A stretch of 64,000 nt of DNA, from positions 2,604,001 to 2,668,000 of the forward strand of contig NZ_JACHJS010000001.1 of assembly GCF_014203755.1 (NCBI RefSeq). The letters are read 5' to 3'. The notes below the pieces were generated by a model. The model did not search any database and was not told where the DNA came from. It was given only the letters and a program-made list of their open reading frames with translations. Shown in pieces: positions 8,620-16,237 of the stretch. Position 1 is the stretch's first letter, and every line of letters begins with the position of its first letter. The position numbers were made by a program, and so were the translations under genes. The stretch is from Saccharothrix violaceirubra. Its GTDB lineage: Bacteria; Actinomycetota; Actinomycetes; Mycobacteriales; Pseudonocardiaceae.

Positions 8620-11600
8620 CGCGGACGCGGTGGTCGACCGGCTCGCCGACCACCGCGCGCCCTACCTGATCGGTGTGCGGCACCACTCGCCCGCGCTCGC
8701 CGCGGCGGTGCCCGAGCTGCTGGCCGCCGCCGATCCCGAGGTGCTGCTGATCGAACTGCCCGAGGAACTGGGCACCTGGCTGCCGCACCTGGCCGACCCG
8801 GAACTGGTCGCACCCGTCGCGCTGTCCGGCGCGCACCGCGACGGCGGCGGGCTCGCGTTCTACCCGTTCGCGGACTTCTCGCCGGAGCTGGCGGCCGTGC
8901 GGTGGGCGTTCGCCCACGGCGTCGAGGTGCGGCCGTGCGACCTGCCGATCGCCGCACGCGGCGACGGCTACGCCGGCGGCGGACGGTCGGGCACGCCGAT
9001 GGCCGACGCGTTGCGCAAGGCCATCACCGGCCGCGACGACGAGGACCTGTGGGACCGGCTGGTCGAGGCCACCGCGCCCGGCCAGAGCGCCGAGGCCGTG
9101 CGCCGGGCGGCGCTGCTGGTCGGCTGGGCGCTGCGCCGGGACGCGGCCGGACCCGAGGGGACCGGCGTCGACCCGTACGACCTGCGCCGCGAGGCGTGGA
9201 TGCGGCGGGCGATCGCCGAGGTCGGCGACAAGCGCTGCGCGGCCGTGATCGGTTCGTTCCACGCGTCGGCGCTCACGGCGGGCGAGCGAGCCGGCGAGGT
9301 CGACCGGTCCGGTCCGGAACCGGTCACGGCCCTGGTGCCGTACGGGTTCGCGCTGCTCGACGAGCGATCCGGCTACCCGGCCGGCATCCGCGACCCCGAG
9401 TGGCAGCAGGCCGTGTTCGAGGCGGCGGGCGATCCGCACGCCGTGGAGGCCGCCGCCGCGAGCGTGATCGTGCGGATCAGCGCCCGCATCCGCGAACTGG
9501 GCCACCCGGCCGGTCCGGGCGAGGCCCGCGAGGCGTTGCGGCTCGCGGTCGACCTGGCCCGGCTGCGCGGGCTGCCCGCACCCGGTCGCGGCGAGGTCGT
9601 CGAAGCCGTGCAGACCGTGCTGACCCACGCCGAACCGCTGGGCCGGGGCCGGGTCGTCGCGCGGGCGGCCGGCGACGTGCTGATCGGCCGCCGGTCGGGC
9701 GCGCTCGCGCCCGGCACCCCGCGTTCGGGCCTCGCGCCCGGCGTGGAGGACCTGCTGGCCGCGCTGCGCCTGCCCGGACCGGGCGCCAAGGAACCGGTCC
9801 AGCTCCGACTCGACCCGTTGCGGTCGCCGCTGGACACCCGGCGCGAGGTGGCGTTGCGGCAGTTGGCCGTGCTCGGCGTCCCGTACGCGGAGGAGACGGC
9901 CACGACCGGCGTCGGCGGCGGTGAGGCGTTGAGCACGCGGTGGACCGCGACGTGGACGCCGTCGACCGCCGCGACCCTGCCCGTGGCCGGCCTGTGGGGG
10001 CCGACGCTGCCGTTGGCCGCGCACGGCCGCCTGCGGGCGCGGCGGGCGGAACGCGAACGCGCCGGCGGCACCACGGCCGCCGAGCTACTCGGCGACCTCG
10101 ACGCCGCCGCCAGGTGCGCGTTGCCGGAACTGGTCGACGACCTGCTCGGTGACGCGGCGAAGGCGCTGCCGTCCTCGGCCACGCTGCCGGAACTGCTGAC
10201 CGCGCTCGGCCTGCTCGACCGGCTGCGCGCCGGTCACGTGCCCGGCCTGTCCGGCGACGTGCTCGACGGCCATCCGCTGCTGGTCGGCGACCTGGAGACC
10301 ACCGCCGTCACCCAGCTCGAAGGGCTCACCGGGTCCGACGAGCCGGACGACGCGCGGGCGTTGGTCGAACTCGGCCAGCGGCACGACGCGAACGGCACCG
10401 GCGTGCGACTCGCGGCGACGTTGCGGCGCCTGGCCGACGAGGGCGTGCCGCTGATCGCGGGTGCCGCCGGAGCGGCCCGGGTGCTGCTGGACCTGGTGGC
10501 GCCCCAGGTGCTCGGCGAGCGCATCTCGTCCTGGGTGGACGGTGCCACGACGCCCGAGCGGCGGACCGTGCTCAAGCGCGGCCTGACGGGCGTGCTCGTG
10601 GCCGCCGGTCCGCTGCTGGAGACGCCCGAGGCGCTCGAACCGCTGCTGGAGCGAGTGGAAGTGTTGGGGGACAAGGACTTCCTCGTCCGCCTGCCCGCGT
10701 TGCGCGGGGCGTTCACCTCGATCGGTCCGGCCGCGCGGGCGCGCATGCTGGAGGTCGTGGAGCAGCGCACGGGCGACCGGGTCGACCAGGCGGACGCGCC
10801 GGACCCGGAGCTGCTCGCCGTGCTGGTGGAGGCGGAACGGGCGGCGGTCGCCTTCGCGACGGCGCACGGCCTCGTGTCGGCACCCGAGGTGCCCGCCGGT
10901 TCCGTGCCCGACGCCGAAGAGTCCGCGGAGAAGTCCACTGTGGACGCCTCTCGTGAGCTGTCGGCGATCCTGCGGTGGCGCCTGGTGCTGGGCCGCCGGG
11001 ACGACCGACCGCAGGGCGGTGCGCGGTACGCCGCCGCGCTCGACGAGCTGTACGGGCACGACCGGGGCGAGGGCGCGACGGAGGCCGAGCTGGGCGCCGG
11101 TCGCGAGACGCCGTTCCCGGACGTGCGCGAGTGGTCGGACGAACTGCGTGCCCTGTTCGGCGACCGGGTCCGGGAAGAGGTCCTGGCCGCCGCCGCCGAA
11201 GGCGGCCGGATCGAGGCCGCGCTGGAGATCGACCCGACGTCCGTGCGGCCGTCGATGGACCTGCTGCGCACCGTGCTGTCGTTGGCGGGCGGGCTGTCCG
11301 AGTCGACGCTGGCCCGGCTGCGCCCGCTGGTGGCCCGGCTCGTGCGCGAGCTGACCGAGCAGTTGGCCAACCGCGTCCGCCCGGCGCTGACCGGCATCCA
11401 GTTGCCGATCCCGACCCGGCGGCCGGGCGGCAAGCTCGACCTGCCGCGCACCCTGCGGGCCAACCTCGCCACGGCGCGGCGCACCGAGGACGGCGGCGTG
11501 CTGGTCGTCCCGGAACGCCCGATCTTCCGCACGCGTGGGCGCAGGTCCAGCGACTGGCGGCTGATCCTCGTCGTCGACGTGTCCGGCTCGATGGAGGCGT

Positions 11601-12049
11601 CGACGGTGTGGGCGGCGCTGACCGCGTCGGTGTTCGCGGGCGTGCCCGCGCTGTCGACGAACTTCCTCGCGTTCTCCACGGAGGTCGTCGACCTGACCAA
11701 CCGGATCTCCGATCCGCTGTCGCTGCTGCTGGAGGTCCGGGTCGGCGGCGGCACGCACATCGCGGGCGCGCTGCGGCACGCCCGGTCGATGGTGACCGTG
11801 CCGGAACGGACGATGGTGGTGCTGATCAGCGACTTCGAGGAGGGCGGCCCGGTGGGCGCCCTGGTCGGCCAGGTGCGCGAGCTGGTGACCTCCGGCGTGA
11901 CCGTGCTGGGCTGCGCGAGCCTGGACGACACGGGCAAGGCCCGGTACTCGGTGTCGACGGCGAGCGCGCTGGTGGCGGCGGGCATGCCGGTCGCCGCGCT
12001 CAGCCCGCAGGAACTGGCCCGCTGGGTGGGGGAGAAGGTGCGCTCATGA
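8600..12049 (+). CDS. DUF5682 and vWA domain fusion protein
   Basis: A 1149-aa protein. Its N-terminal region carries hallmarks of DUF5682, a putative hydrolase fold related to EreA/ChaN: IGVRHHSPA at residues 24-32, LLIELPEE, and GSFHA near residue 217. A long helical middle section follows. The C-terminal approximately 190 residues are a vWA domain with an intact MIDAS (DVSGSM, residues 993-998), then a GGGTHIAGAL segment and ISDFEE. DUF5682 and the vWA protein are usually separate genes as I know these operons, so this looks like a natural fusion. The GTG at 8600 is chosen; it lies inside the end of moxR, so translation is coupled. The vWA domain is the expected MoxR partner and the DUF5682 part may be the effector or client-binding portion. 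Confidence 0.85.
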   Translation: MTSSTPDADAVVDRLADHRAPYLIGVRHHSPALAAAVPELLAAADPEVLLIELPEELGTWLPHLADPELVAPVALSGAHRDGGGLAFYPFADFSPELAAVRWAFAHGVEVRPCDLPIAARGDGYAGGGRSGTPMADALRKAITGRDDEDLWDRLVEATAPGQSAEAVRRAALLVGWALRRDAAGPEGTGVDPYDLRREAWMRRAIAEVGDKRCAAVIGSFHASALTAGERAGEVDRSGPEPVTALVPYGFALLDERSGYPAGIRDPEWQQAVFEAAGDPHAVEAAAASVIVRISARIRELGHPAGPGEAREALRLAVDLARLRGLPAPGRGEVVEAVQTVLTHAEPLGRGRVVARAAGDVLIGRRSGALAPGTPRSGLAPGVEDLLAALRLPGPGAKEPVQLRLDPLRSPLDTRREVALRQLAVLGVPYAEETATTGVGGGEALSTRWTATWTPSTAATLPVAGLWGPTLPLAAHGRLRARRAERERAGGTTAAELLGDLDAAARCALPELVDDLLGDAAKALPSSATLPELLTALGLLDRLRAGHVPGLSGDVLDGHPLLVGDLETTAVTQLEGLTGSDEPDDARALVELGQRHDANGTGVRLAATLRRLADEGVPLIAGAAGAARVLLDLVAPQVLGERISSWVDGATTPERRTVLKRGLTGVLVAAGPLLETPEALEPLLERVEVLGDKDFLVRLPALRGAFTSIGPAARARMLEVVEQRTGDRVDQADAPDPELLAVLVEAERAAVAFATAHGLVSAPEVPAGSVPDAEESAEKSTVDASRELSAILRWRLVLGRRDDRPQGGARYAAALDELYGHDRGEGATEAELGAGRETPFPDVREWSDELRALFGDRVREEVLAAAAEGGRIEAALEIDPTSVRPSMDLLRTVLSLAGGLSESTLARLRPLVARLVRELTEQLANRVRPALTGIQLPIPTRRPGGKLDLPRTLRANLATARRTEDGGVLVVPERPIFRTRGRRSSDWRLILVVDVSGSMEASTVWAALTASVFAGVPALSTNFLAFSTEVVDLTNRISDPLSLLLEVRVGGGTHIAGALRHARSMVTVPERTMVVLISDFEEGGPVGALVGQVRELVTSGVTVLGCASLDDTGKARYSVSTASALVAAGMPVAALSPQELARWVGEKVRS
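10934..10944. repeat. TCCACTGTGGA palindrome, copy 2
   Basis: Same 11-bp palindrome (W = T) as at 7284, here inside the DUF5682-vWA gene, encoding Ser-Thr-Val-Asp in frame. Confidence 0.5.
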
Positions 12050-13773
12050 CAGTGCCTCCCGTGGCACCGGCGGTGGTGGCCGACGTCCTCGACGCCCTGC
12101 CACCCCGCCTGCGCAAACGCGTGGACGCGTCGCTGGACAAGGTCGCCTCGTGGACCGTGGCGACCGAGTCCGGCGCGGCCCGTGCGGAACTCGACGCGGA
12201 CACCGTGCTGACGTGGACGTTGCACGACGGCGTCCTCACGTCGGCGGACGACCTGGTCTGCGGCTGCCTGCTCGCGCCCAAGTGCCTGCACCGGGGCATC
12301 GCGGTCGCCGCGGCGGACGTGTCGGACGCCGTGGTCACGGCGGACGAACCGGTCGAGGCGGTCGTAGCGGAACCCGAGGTCCGCGTGGAGGTCCGCGAGG
12401 ACGAACGCGCGGCGGCCGGGGAACTGTGGGACGCGTGCTCGACCGTGCTGCGCTCCGGCGCGAGCGGCAGCGGCGTGGTGGTGCGGGCGGAGTTGCTCCG
12501 TGCTGTGCACGTCGCACGGGTCGCCGGACTGCACCGGGCCGCCGCGACGGGCCTGCGGGTGGCGTCCGCGTTGAACGCCGCGCGGACCGGTGCGTCCACG
12601 TTCGACCGCCGGGTGCTGACGGCCGACCTGGTCGACCTGATGCTGTTGTGCCACGACCTGCGCACGGGTACCGGGGACACGGCCGTGCTGCGCGGAACGG
12701 CCCGTCGCGAGTACACGCCGATCGGGTCGCTGCGGCTGTACGGGCTGTGCACCGAGGCGGTGGTGGCGTCGTCCGGCTACGCGGGCGTGGTCACGCACCT
12801 GGTGGACGACAGCGGCGTGCTGTGGACCGTGCCGTCGATCATGCCGGGTGGCCCGGAGCTGGTGGTGGCGGCGGCGAGCGGGCCGGTGGCCGTCGGTGAG
12901 TCCGGGCTGTCCCAACGGGCACTGGGCCGCGGTGGTCTGCTGCTGTCGGGTGGCACCGGTTCGCCGGATCGCCGGCTCGGCGCGGGCAAGGCCGTCCGGG
13001 CGGTGTCGGCGTCCGGGGCGGACTGGACCTCGCCTCCGCTCGCGGGTCTGTGGGAGACCCCGTTGGCGGACCAGGTGGCGCGGGCGTTCGCCGCCGCCGG
13101 GCAGCCGGAAAGTCACCGTCCGTCGGGAGATTCGCTGCTGTTCCTGGAGGGGACGGTGCTCGGCGCGGCCGGGCCCGCGGTGCGGTTGGCCGTGGGCGAG
13201 GGGCAGTTGGACCTGGTGGGCGCGGGGGAGCGGACGAGGGCCAACCTCAAGGTGCTGGCCGGGGCGACCGGCCGGGTCCTGCGGTTCGTGGCGCGGATCC
13301 TGCCGGAGCGGCCGGGCACGGCGGTGGCGTTGGCCGTCGCCGGGGACCTCGTGCTGCCCGCCGACCTGCGGCACCACGTCGACCTGGGGCTGGACGTGCT
13401 CCAACGGTCCCACGCGCCGGGTGACGGCGACGTGGAGTTGCCCGAGCCGGTGGCGGTGGGCGAACGGGTGCCCGCCGCGTTGCGGCCGTTGGACAACGTC
13501 CTGCACCGCGTGACGTTGGGCGGCCGGGCGGTGGCGGCGGTGGCGTCCACGGGTCGTGACGTCGCGGTGCTGGCCGGGCACGGGTTGACCGGCACGGCCG
13601 CCGTGCTGGCGGACCTGACCACGACGTCGCGGGATCGGCAGCGCGACGCGTTCGGCCGGGTGGTCCGGGACGCGGGCGACTCGTTCCCGATGGCCTGGCT
13701 GCGCGCGGGCGTGCACGTGCGCGAGTTCGGGCAGGCCGTCGCGCAACGGGCCTGGTTGGCCGCCGCGCAGTGA
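12046..13773 (+). CDS. SWIM zinc-finger protein
   Basis: A 575-aa protein with a SWIM zinc-chelating motif CxCx5CxH (Cys72, Cys74, Cys80, His82) near the N terminus. SWIM domains bind DNA or protein; bacterial SWIM proteins are known to neighbour MoxR-vWA genes. The rest of the chain is a long alpha/beta region I cannot assign, with a beta-rich C-terminal half containing repeated GLPA/LDL-like strands. The ATG at 12046 overlaps the previous stop (ATGA) and is preceded by GGGGGAGAAGG. A stable hairpin follows two bases after the stop, so this is the last gene of the locus. Confidence 0.87.
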   Translation: MTVPPVAPAVVADVLDALPPRLRKRVDASLDKVASWTVATESGAARAELDADTVLTWTLHDGVLTSADDLVCGCLLAPKCLHRGIAVAAADVSDAVVTADEPVEAVVAEPEVRVEVREDERAAAGELWDACSTVLRSGASGSGVVVRAELLRAVHVARVAGLHRAAATGLRVASALNAARTGASTFDRRVLTADLVDLMLLCHDLRTGTGDTAVLRGTARREYTPIGSLRLYGLCTEAVVASSGYAGVVTHLVDDSGVLWTVPSIMPGGPELVVAAASGPVAVGESGLSQRALGRGGLLLSGGTGSPDRRLGAGKAVRAVSASGADWTSPPLAGLWETPLADQVARAFAAAGQPESHRPSGDSLLFLEGTVLGAAGPAVRLAVGEGQLDLVGAGERTRANLKVLAGATGRVLRFVARILPERPGTAVALAVAGDLVLPADLRHHVDLGLDVLQRSHAPGDGDVELPEPVAVGERVPAALRPLDNVLHRVTLGGRAVAAVASTGRDVAVLAGHGLTGTAAVLADLTTTSRDRQRDAFGRVVRDAGDSFPMAWLRAGVHVREFGQAVAQRAWLAAAQ

Positions 13774-13774
13774 G

Positions 13775-13807
13775 CGGGGACGCCCCGGCTCCGGCCGGGG
13801 CGCCCCG
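13775..13807 (+). terminator. Terminator of the MoxR/vWA/SWIM locus
   Basis: A 9-bp perfect stem (13781-13789 with 13794-13802) with loop TCCG is extended by a second 5-bp stem (13775-13779 with 13803-13807) around one bulged A. It starts two bases after the SWIM stop codon. Confidence 0.75.
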
Positions 13808-13849
13808 TTCCCGGTTGGCGTCCGCCGCCATCCCGTGCACTGTGGGGCC

Positions 13850-14761
13850 ATGGGGTTCGTGGTTCCGCGAGCGGTGGTGGCGCGGTGTCGTGACGCCGCC
13901 GAGGCGGCTTGGGTCGAGGCGTTGCCGGTGCTCGCCGAAGAGCTGTTCGGCCGGTGGCGGGTGGCGGTGGACGGGCCGGCCCGGTACGGCATGGCGGGGG
14001 TGGTCGTGCCCGTCGTCGGTGCCGACGGGGTGCCGGCCGCCGTGAAGTTCCAGCGACCCTCTCCCGAGAGCGCGGACGTCGTGGCCGGTCTGCGTGCCTG
14101 GCGTGGGGAGGGGATCGTGCGGTTGCTCGATCACGACCCCGACAGCGGGACGCTGCTCCTGGAACGCCTGGACGCCGACCGTCCGCTGTCGGTGGTGTCC
14201 GAGGACGAATCGCTCGAAGTCCTCGTCGGGCTCTCGCGGCGCCTGTGGGCGGTCCGCGCGCCCGAAGGCGTCCGGCGACTGGAGGACATCGCCCGGGACA
14301 TGATCGCCCAAGTGCCCGGGGCGGTGCCGGGGTTGCGCGATCCGCTCGAACGGCGGCTCGTCGAATACTGCGCGGCCAGGGTCGCCGAGTTGGTCGACGA
14401 CGCGGGCGACCGGCTGCTGCACTGGGATCTGCACTGCGACAACGTGCTCGCCGCCGAGCGCGAGCCGTGGGCGGCGATCGACCCGGAACCGCTGGCGGGC
14501 GATCCCGGGTTCGACCTGATGCCGATGCTGGACGGGCGGTGGGACGAGGTCGTGGCCGGCGGTGCCGCGGTCGCGGTCGTGCGTCGGCGGTTCGACGTGC
14601 TCACCGAGGGGCTCGACCGGGAGCGGGCGGCGGGGTGGACCTGTGGCCGGCTGCTCCAGAACGCCCTGTGGGAGGTCGAGGACGGTCGAGGCGCCCTCGC
14701 CCCCGAACAGCGCGTGGTCGCCGACGCGTTGATCAGCGCTGCGGCCACATCGAGTAGATGA
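13850..14761 (+). CDS. Aminoglycoside/hydroxyurea phosphotransferase-like kinase (APH(6) type)
   Basis: A 303-aa protein of the streptomycin 6-kinase / hydroxyurea phosphotransferase family (APH_6_hur). The catalytic Brenner-type motif LLHWDLHCDNVLA (HWDxHxxN) and the downstream metal-binding AIDPEPLAGDPGFDL are intact, so it should be an active ATP-dependent kinase for a small hydroxyl-bearing substrate, possibly an antibiotic. The ATG at 13850 is preferred to the GTG at 13835, although neither has a convincing Shine-Dalgarno sequence. Its 3' end overlaps the convergent lipoprotein gene by 29 bases. There is no biosynthetic cluster beside it, so a house-keeping or intrinsic-resistance role is equally possible. 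Confidence 0.82.
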   Translation: MGFVVPRAVVARCRDAAEAAWVEALPVLAEELFGRWRVAVDGPARYGMAGVVVPVVGADGVPAAVKFQRPSPESADVVAGLRAWRGEGIVRLLDHDPDSGTLLLERLDADRPLSVVSEDESLEVLVGLSRRLWAVRAPEGVRRLEDIARDMIAQVPGAVPGLRDPLERRLVEYCAARVAELVDDAGDRLLHWDLHCDNVLAAEREPWAAIDPEPLAGDPGFDLMPMLDGRWDEVVAGGAAVAVVRRRFDVLTEGLDRERAAGWTCGRLLQNALWEVEDGRGALAPEQRVVADALISAAATSSR

Positions 14762-15212
14762 GGTTGTCCTCGTCGGAGCAGACCACCTGCGCGAGTTGGC
14801 CCTCGGACGCCTGGTTGCACGCCAGCGGGCCCAGGGCCAGCGGCGGGCGGCCGAACAGCGGGTCGGGCCGCAGCGTGTAGTAGTCGAACAGGATCGCCTC
14901 GGCCTGGTCGCAGGTCAGCCGGCCCGCCGGGGTCTCCACGACCACCGCGGACATGTCCCGGCCCAGGGCGCCTTTGAAGGTCCGTTCGCAGTACTGGGCC
15001 GGTGCGCCCTCGTCCACCAGGGCGGGCGGGTCGAACGTCGCGGTGGTCTCGGTGGTCTTGGCTTCGGTCGTCGGTGCGACGTCCTCGGTGGTGGCGGTCT
15101 TGGCGGATGTCGGCGCGGCGGTGGTTGTCGTCGTGCCGCCGCCACCGGTGACCGTGACGGTACAGCCGGTGACCAGGGCGGACAGCAGCACGAGCAGGGC
15201 GACGGGTCTCAT
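14733..15212 (-). CDS. Small lipoprotein, Thr-rich
   Basis: A 159-aa predicted lipoprotein: residues 1-16 form a type II signal ending in LVTGC (lipidated Cys17). A low-complexity Thr/Ala-rich linker (residues 22-60) leads to a compact domain with three Cys residues (QYCERTF, LTCDQAEAI, ACNQAS) that could form disulfides outside the cell. The ATG at 15212 is chosen because it places the signal peptide at the N terminus. The family is common in actinomycetes as uncharacterised lipoproteins; I cannot name a function. Its 3' end overlaps the kinase gene on the other strand. Confidence 0.75.
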   Translation of the reverse strand: MRPVALLVLLSALVTGCTVTVTGGGGTTTTTAAPTSAKTATTEDVAPTTEAKTTETTATFDPPALVDEGAPAQYCERTFKGALGRDMSAVVVETPAGRLTCDQAEAILFDYYTLRPDPLFGRPPLALGPLACNQASEGQLAQVVCSDEDNLIYSMWPQR

Positions 15213-15280
15213 GGCGAGATTCTCACCCGACGCCTCCCACGTCCGGTCCACCACTCCGGCGGCCGTCCGGGCGAGTCCTT

Positions 15281-15301
15281 CACAGTCCTCTGTGGACTGT
15301 G
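15281..15301. promoter_or_regulatory. Inverted repeat in a divergent intergenic region
   Basis: CACAGTCC (15281-15288) and GGACTGTG (15294-15301) form a perfect 8-bp inverted repeat with a 5-base centre, midway between the divergent lipoprotein and membrane-protein genes. It has the form of a dimeric regulator site; no regulator is encoded next to it. Confidence 0.4.
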
Positions 15302-15349
15302 ATAACGCGCCGCCGAGCGCCGTCGATGCGCGGGTCGAGGAGGTGCGCC

Positions 15350-16177
15350 GTGGTCACGAAGCTCCGTGCTCGGCTCCACCCGTTCGACCTGCTGCCGCTC
15401 GTCGTCCCGCTGCTGTACGCCGTGCTGCTCGGCGGCCTCGTCGGCGTGGCACCGGGCCTGACCGACCAGACCATCCACAAGATCTACACGTCGGCCTTCG
15501 AGATCGACCAGGTCGACATCGACTGCGTCTCCGCGGGCACCCTGCGCGTGTGCGACACCGAGGTCGCCGGCCGGACCCTGCACATCGAGGTCGACACGGA
15601 GATCGTCCTCGTCGGCCCCTGCCACGCGAGTTACGCCGGTGAGCAGCTCGCGTGCGCGAAGCAGTCGCAGTACGGGCAGTCCTCGCCCACGGTGATCGTG
15701 ACGGGCCTGCTCGGGTTCCTGTCCGAGGACGACATCGCCGCCATGCGCGACCGCGTCCCGTGGTGGCACCCGCTCGTCGAGGACTGGGAGTCCGCGCTCC
15801 TGCCCGTGCCGCTCGCCCTGGCGGCGCTGGTCTTCCTGATCGCCCTGTTCGAGCCGTCCCACGGTGGCCGACGGCTCCTGCCGCCGGCGGGACTCGTCGC
15901 CGTGGTGGCGATCGGGGTGTGGTTCGTGACGGCCGCGATCGCCGTGTTCGCGGTCCCCGCCGATCGGCCGAACCCCGTTGCCTGGGTGCCGATGCTGGCG
16001 GTCCACGTGGGCAGCATCGTCGCCGCCACCTACCTGGCCTGGGCGTTCGCCGAGTTCGGCCCGCGCCCCGGCGTGCTCAACCGGATCTGGTACGTCGCGG
16101 TGATCACCCTGACCACGGGGTTCCTCGCTTCGGCGGGGCTGCTGTACGTCGCGGTGTTCAGCGGGTTCCCGGACTGA
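15350..16177 (+). CDS. Hypothetical multi-pass membrane protein
   Basis: A 275-aa membrane protein I cannot assign. One transmembrane helix near residues 14-33 is followed by an external loop of about 110 residues with several Cys (DCVSAG, RVCDTE, GPCHAS, LACAKQ), then four helices between residues about 145 and 270. The GTG at 15350 is chosen because GAGGAGG lies at 15337-15343. The Cys-containing loop suggests a disulfide-bonded extracytoplasmic domain. It is a single gene; transcription may depend on the inverted repeat just upstream. Confidence 0.7.
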   Translation: MVTKLRARLHPFDLLPLVVPLLYAVLLGGLVGVAPGLTDQTIHKIYTSAFEIDQVDIDCVSAGTLRVCDTEVAGRTLHIEVDTEIVLVGPCHASYAGEQLACAKQSQYGQSSPTVIVTGLLGFLSEDDIAAMRDRVPWWHPLVEDWESALLPVPLALAALVFLIALFEPSHGGRRLLPPAGLVAVVAIGVWFVTAAIAVFAVPADRPNPVAWVPMLAVHVGSIVAATYLAWAFAEFGPRPGVLNRIWYVAVITLTTGFLASAGLLYVAVFSGFPD

Positions 16178-16224
16178 TCCGGGACGGCTCATGCGTTGCG
16201 CTGCGACACCGGCCCTGTCGTCGG

Positions 16225-16230
16225 TAGGCT
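16225..16230 (+). promoter_or_regulatory. Putative -10 box (TAGGCT) of the STAND gene
   Basis: TAGGCT fits the actinobacterial TANNNT -10 box and ends seven bases before the GTG at 16238, the arrangement typical of leaderless transcripts. No convincing -35 element is visible. Confidence 0.4.
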
Positions 16231-16237
16231 GCGCGCG

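Noticed and set aside
10234-13992. 1252-codon antisense frame opposite DUF5682-vWA and SWIM
   Set aside because: Low-complexity Ser/Arg/Pro product with no motif; a G+C-bias shadow of real genes on the plus strand.
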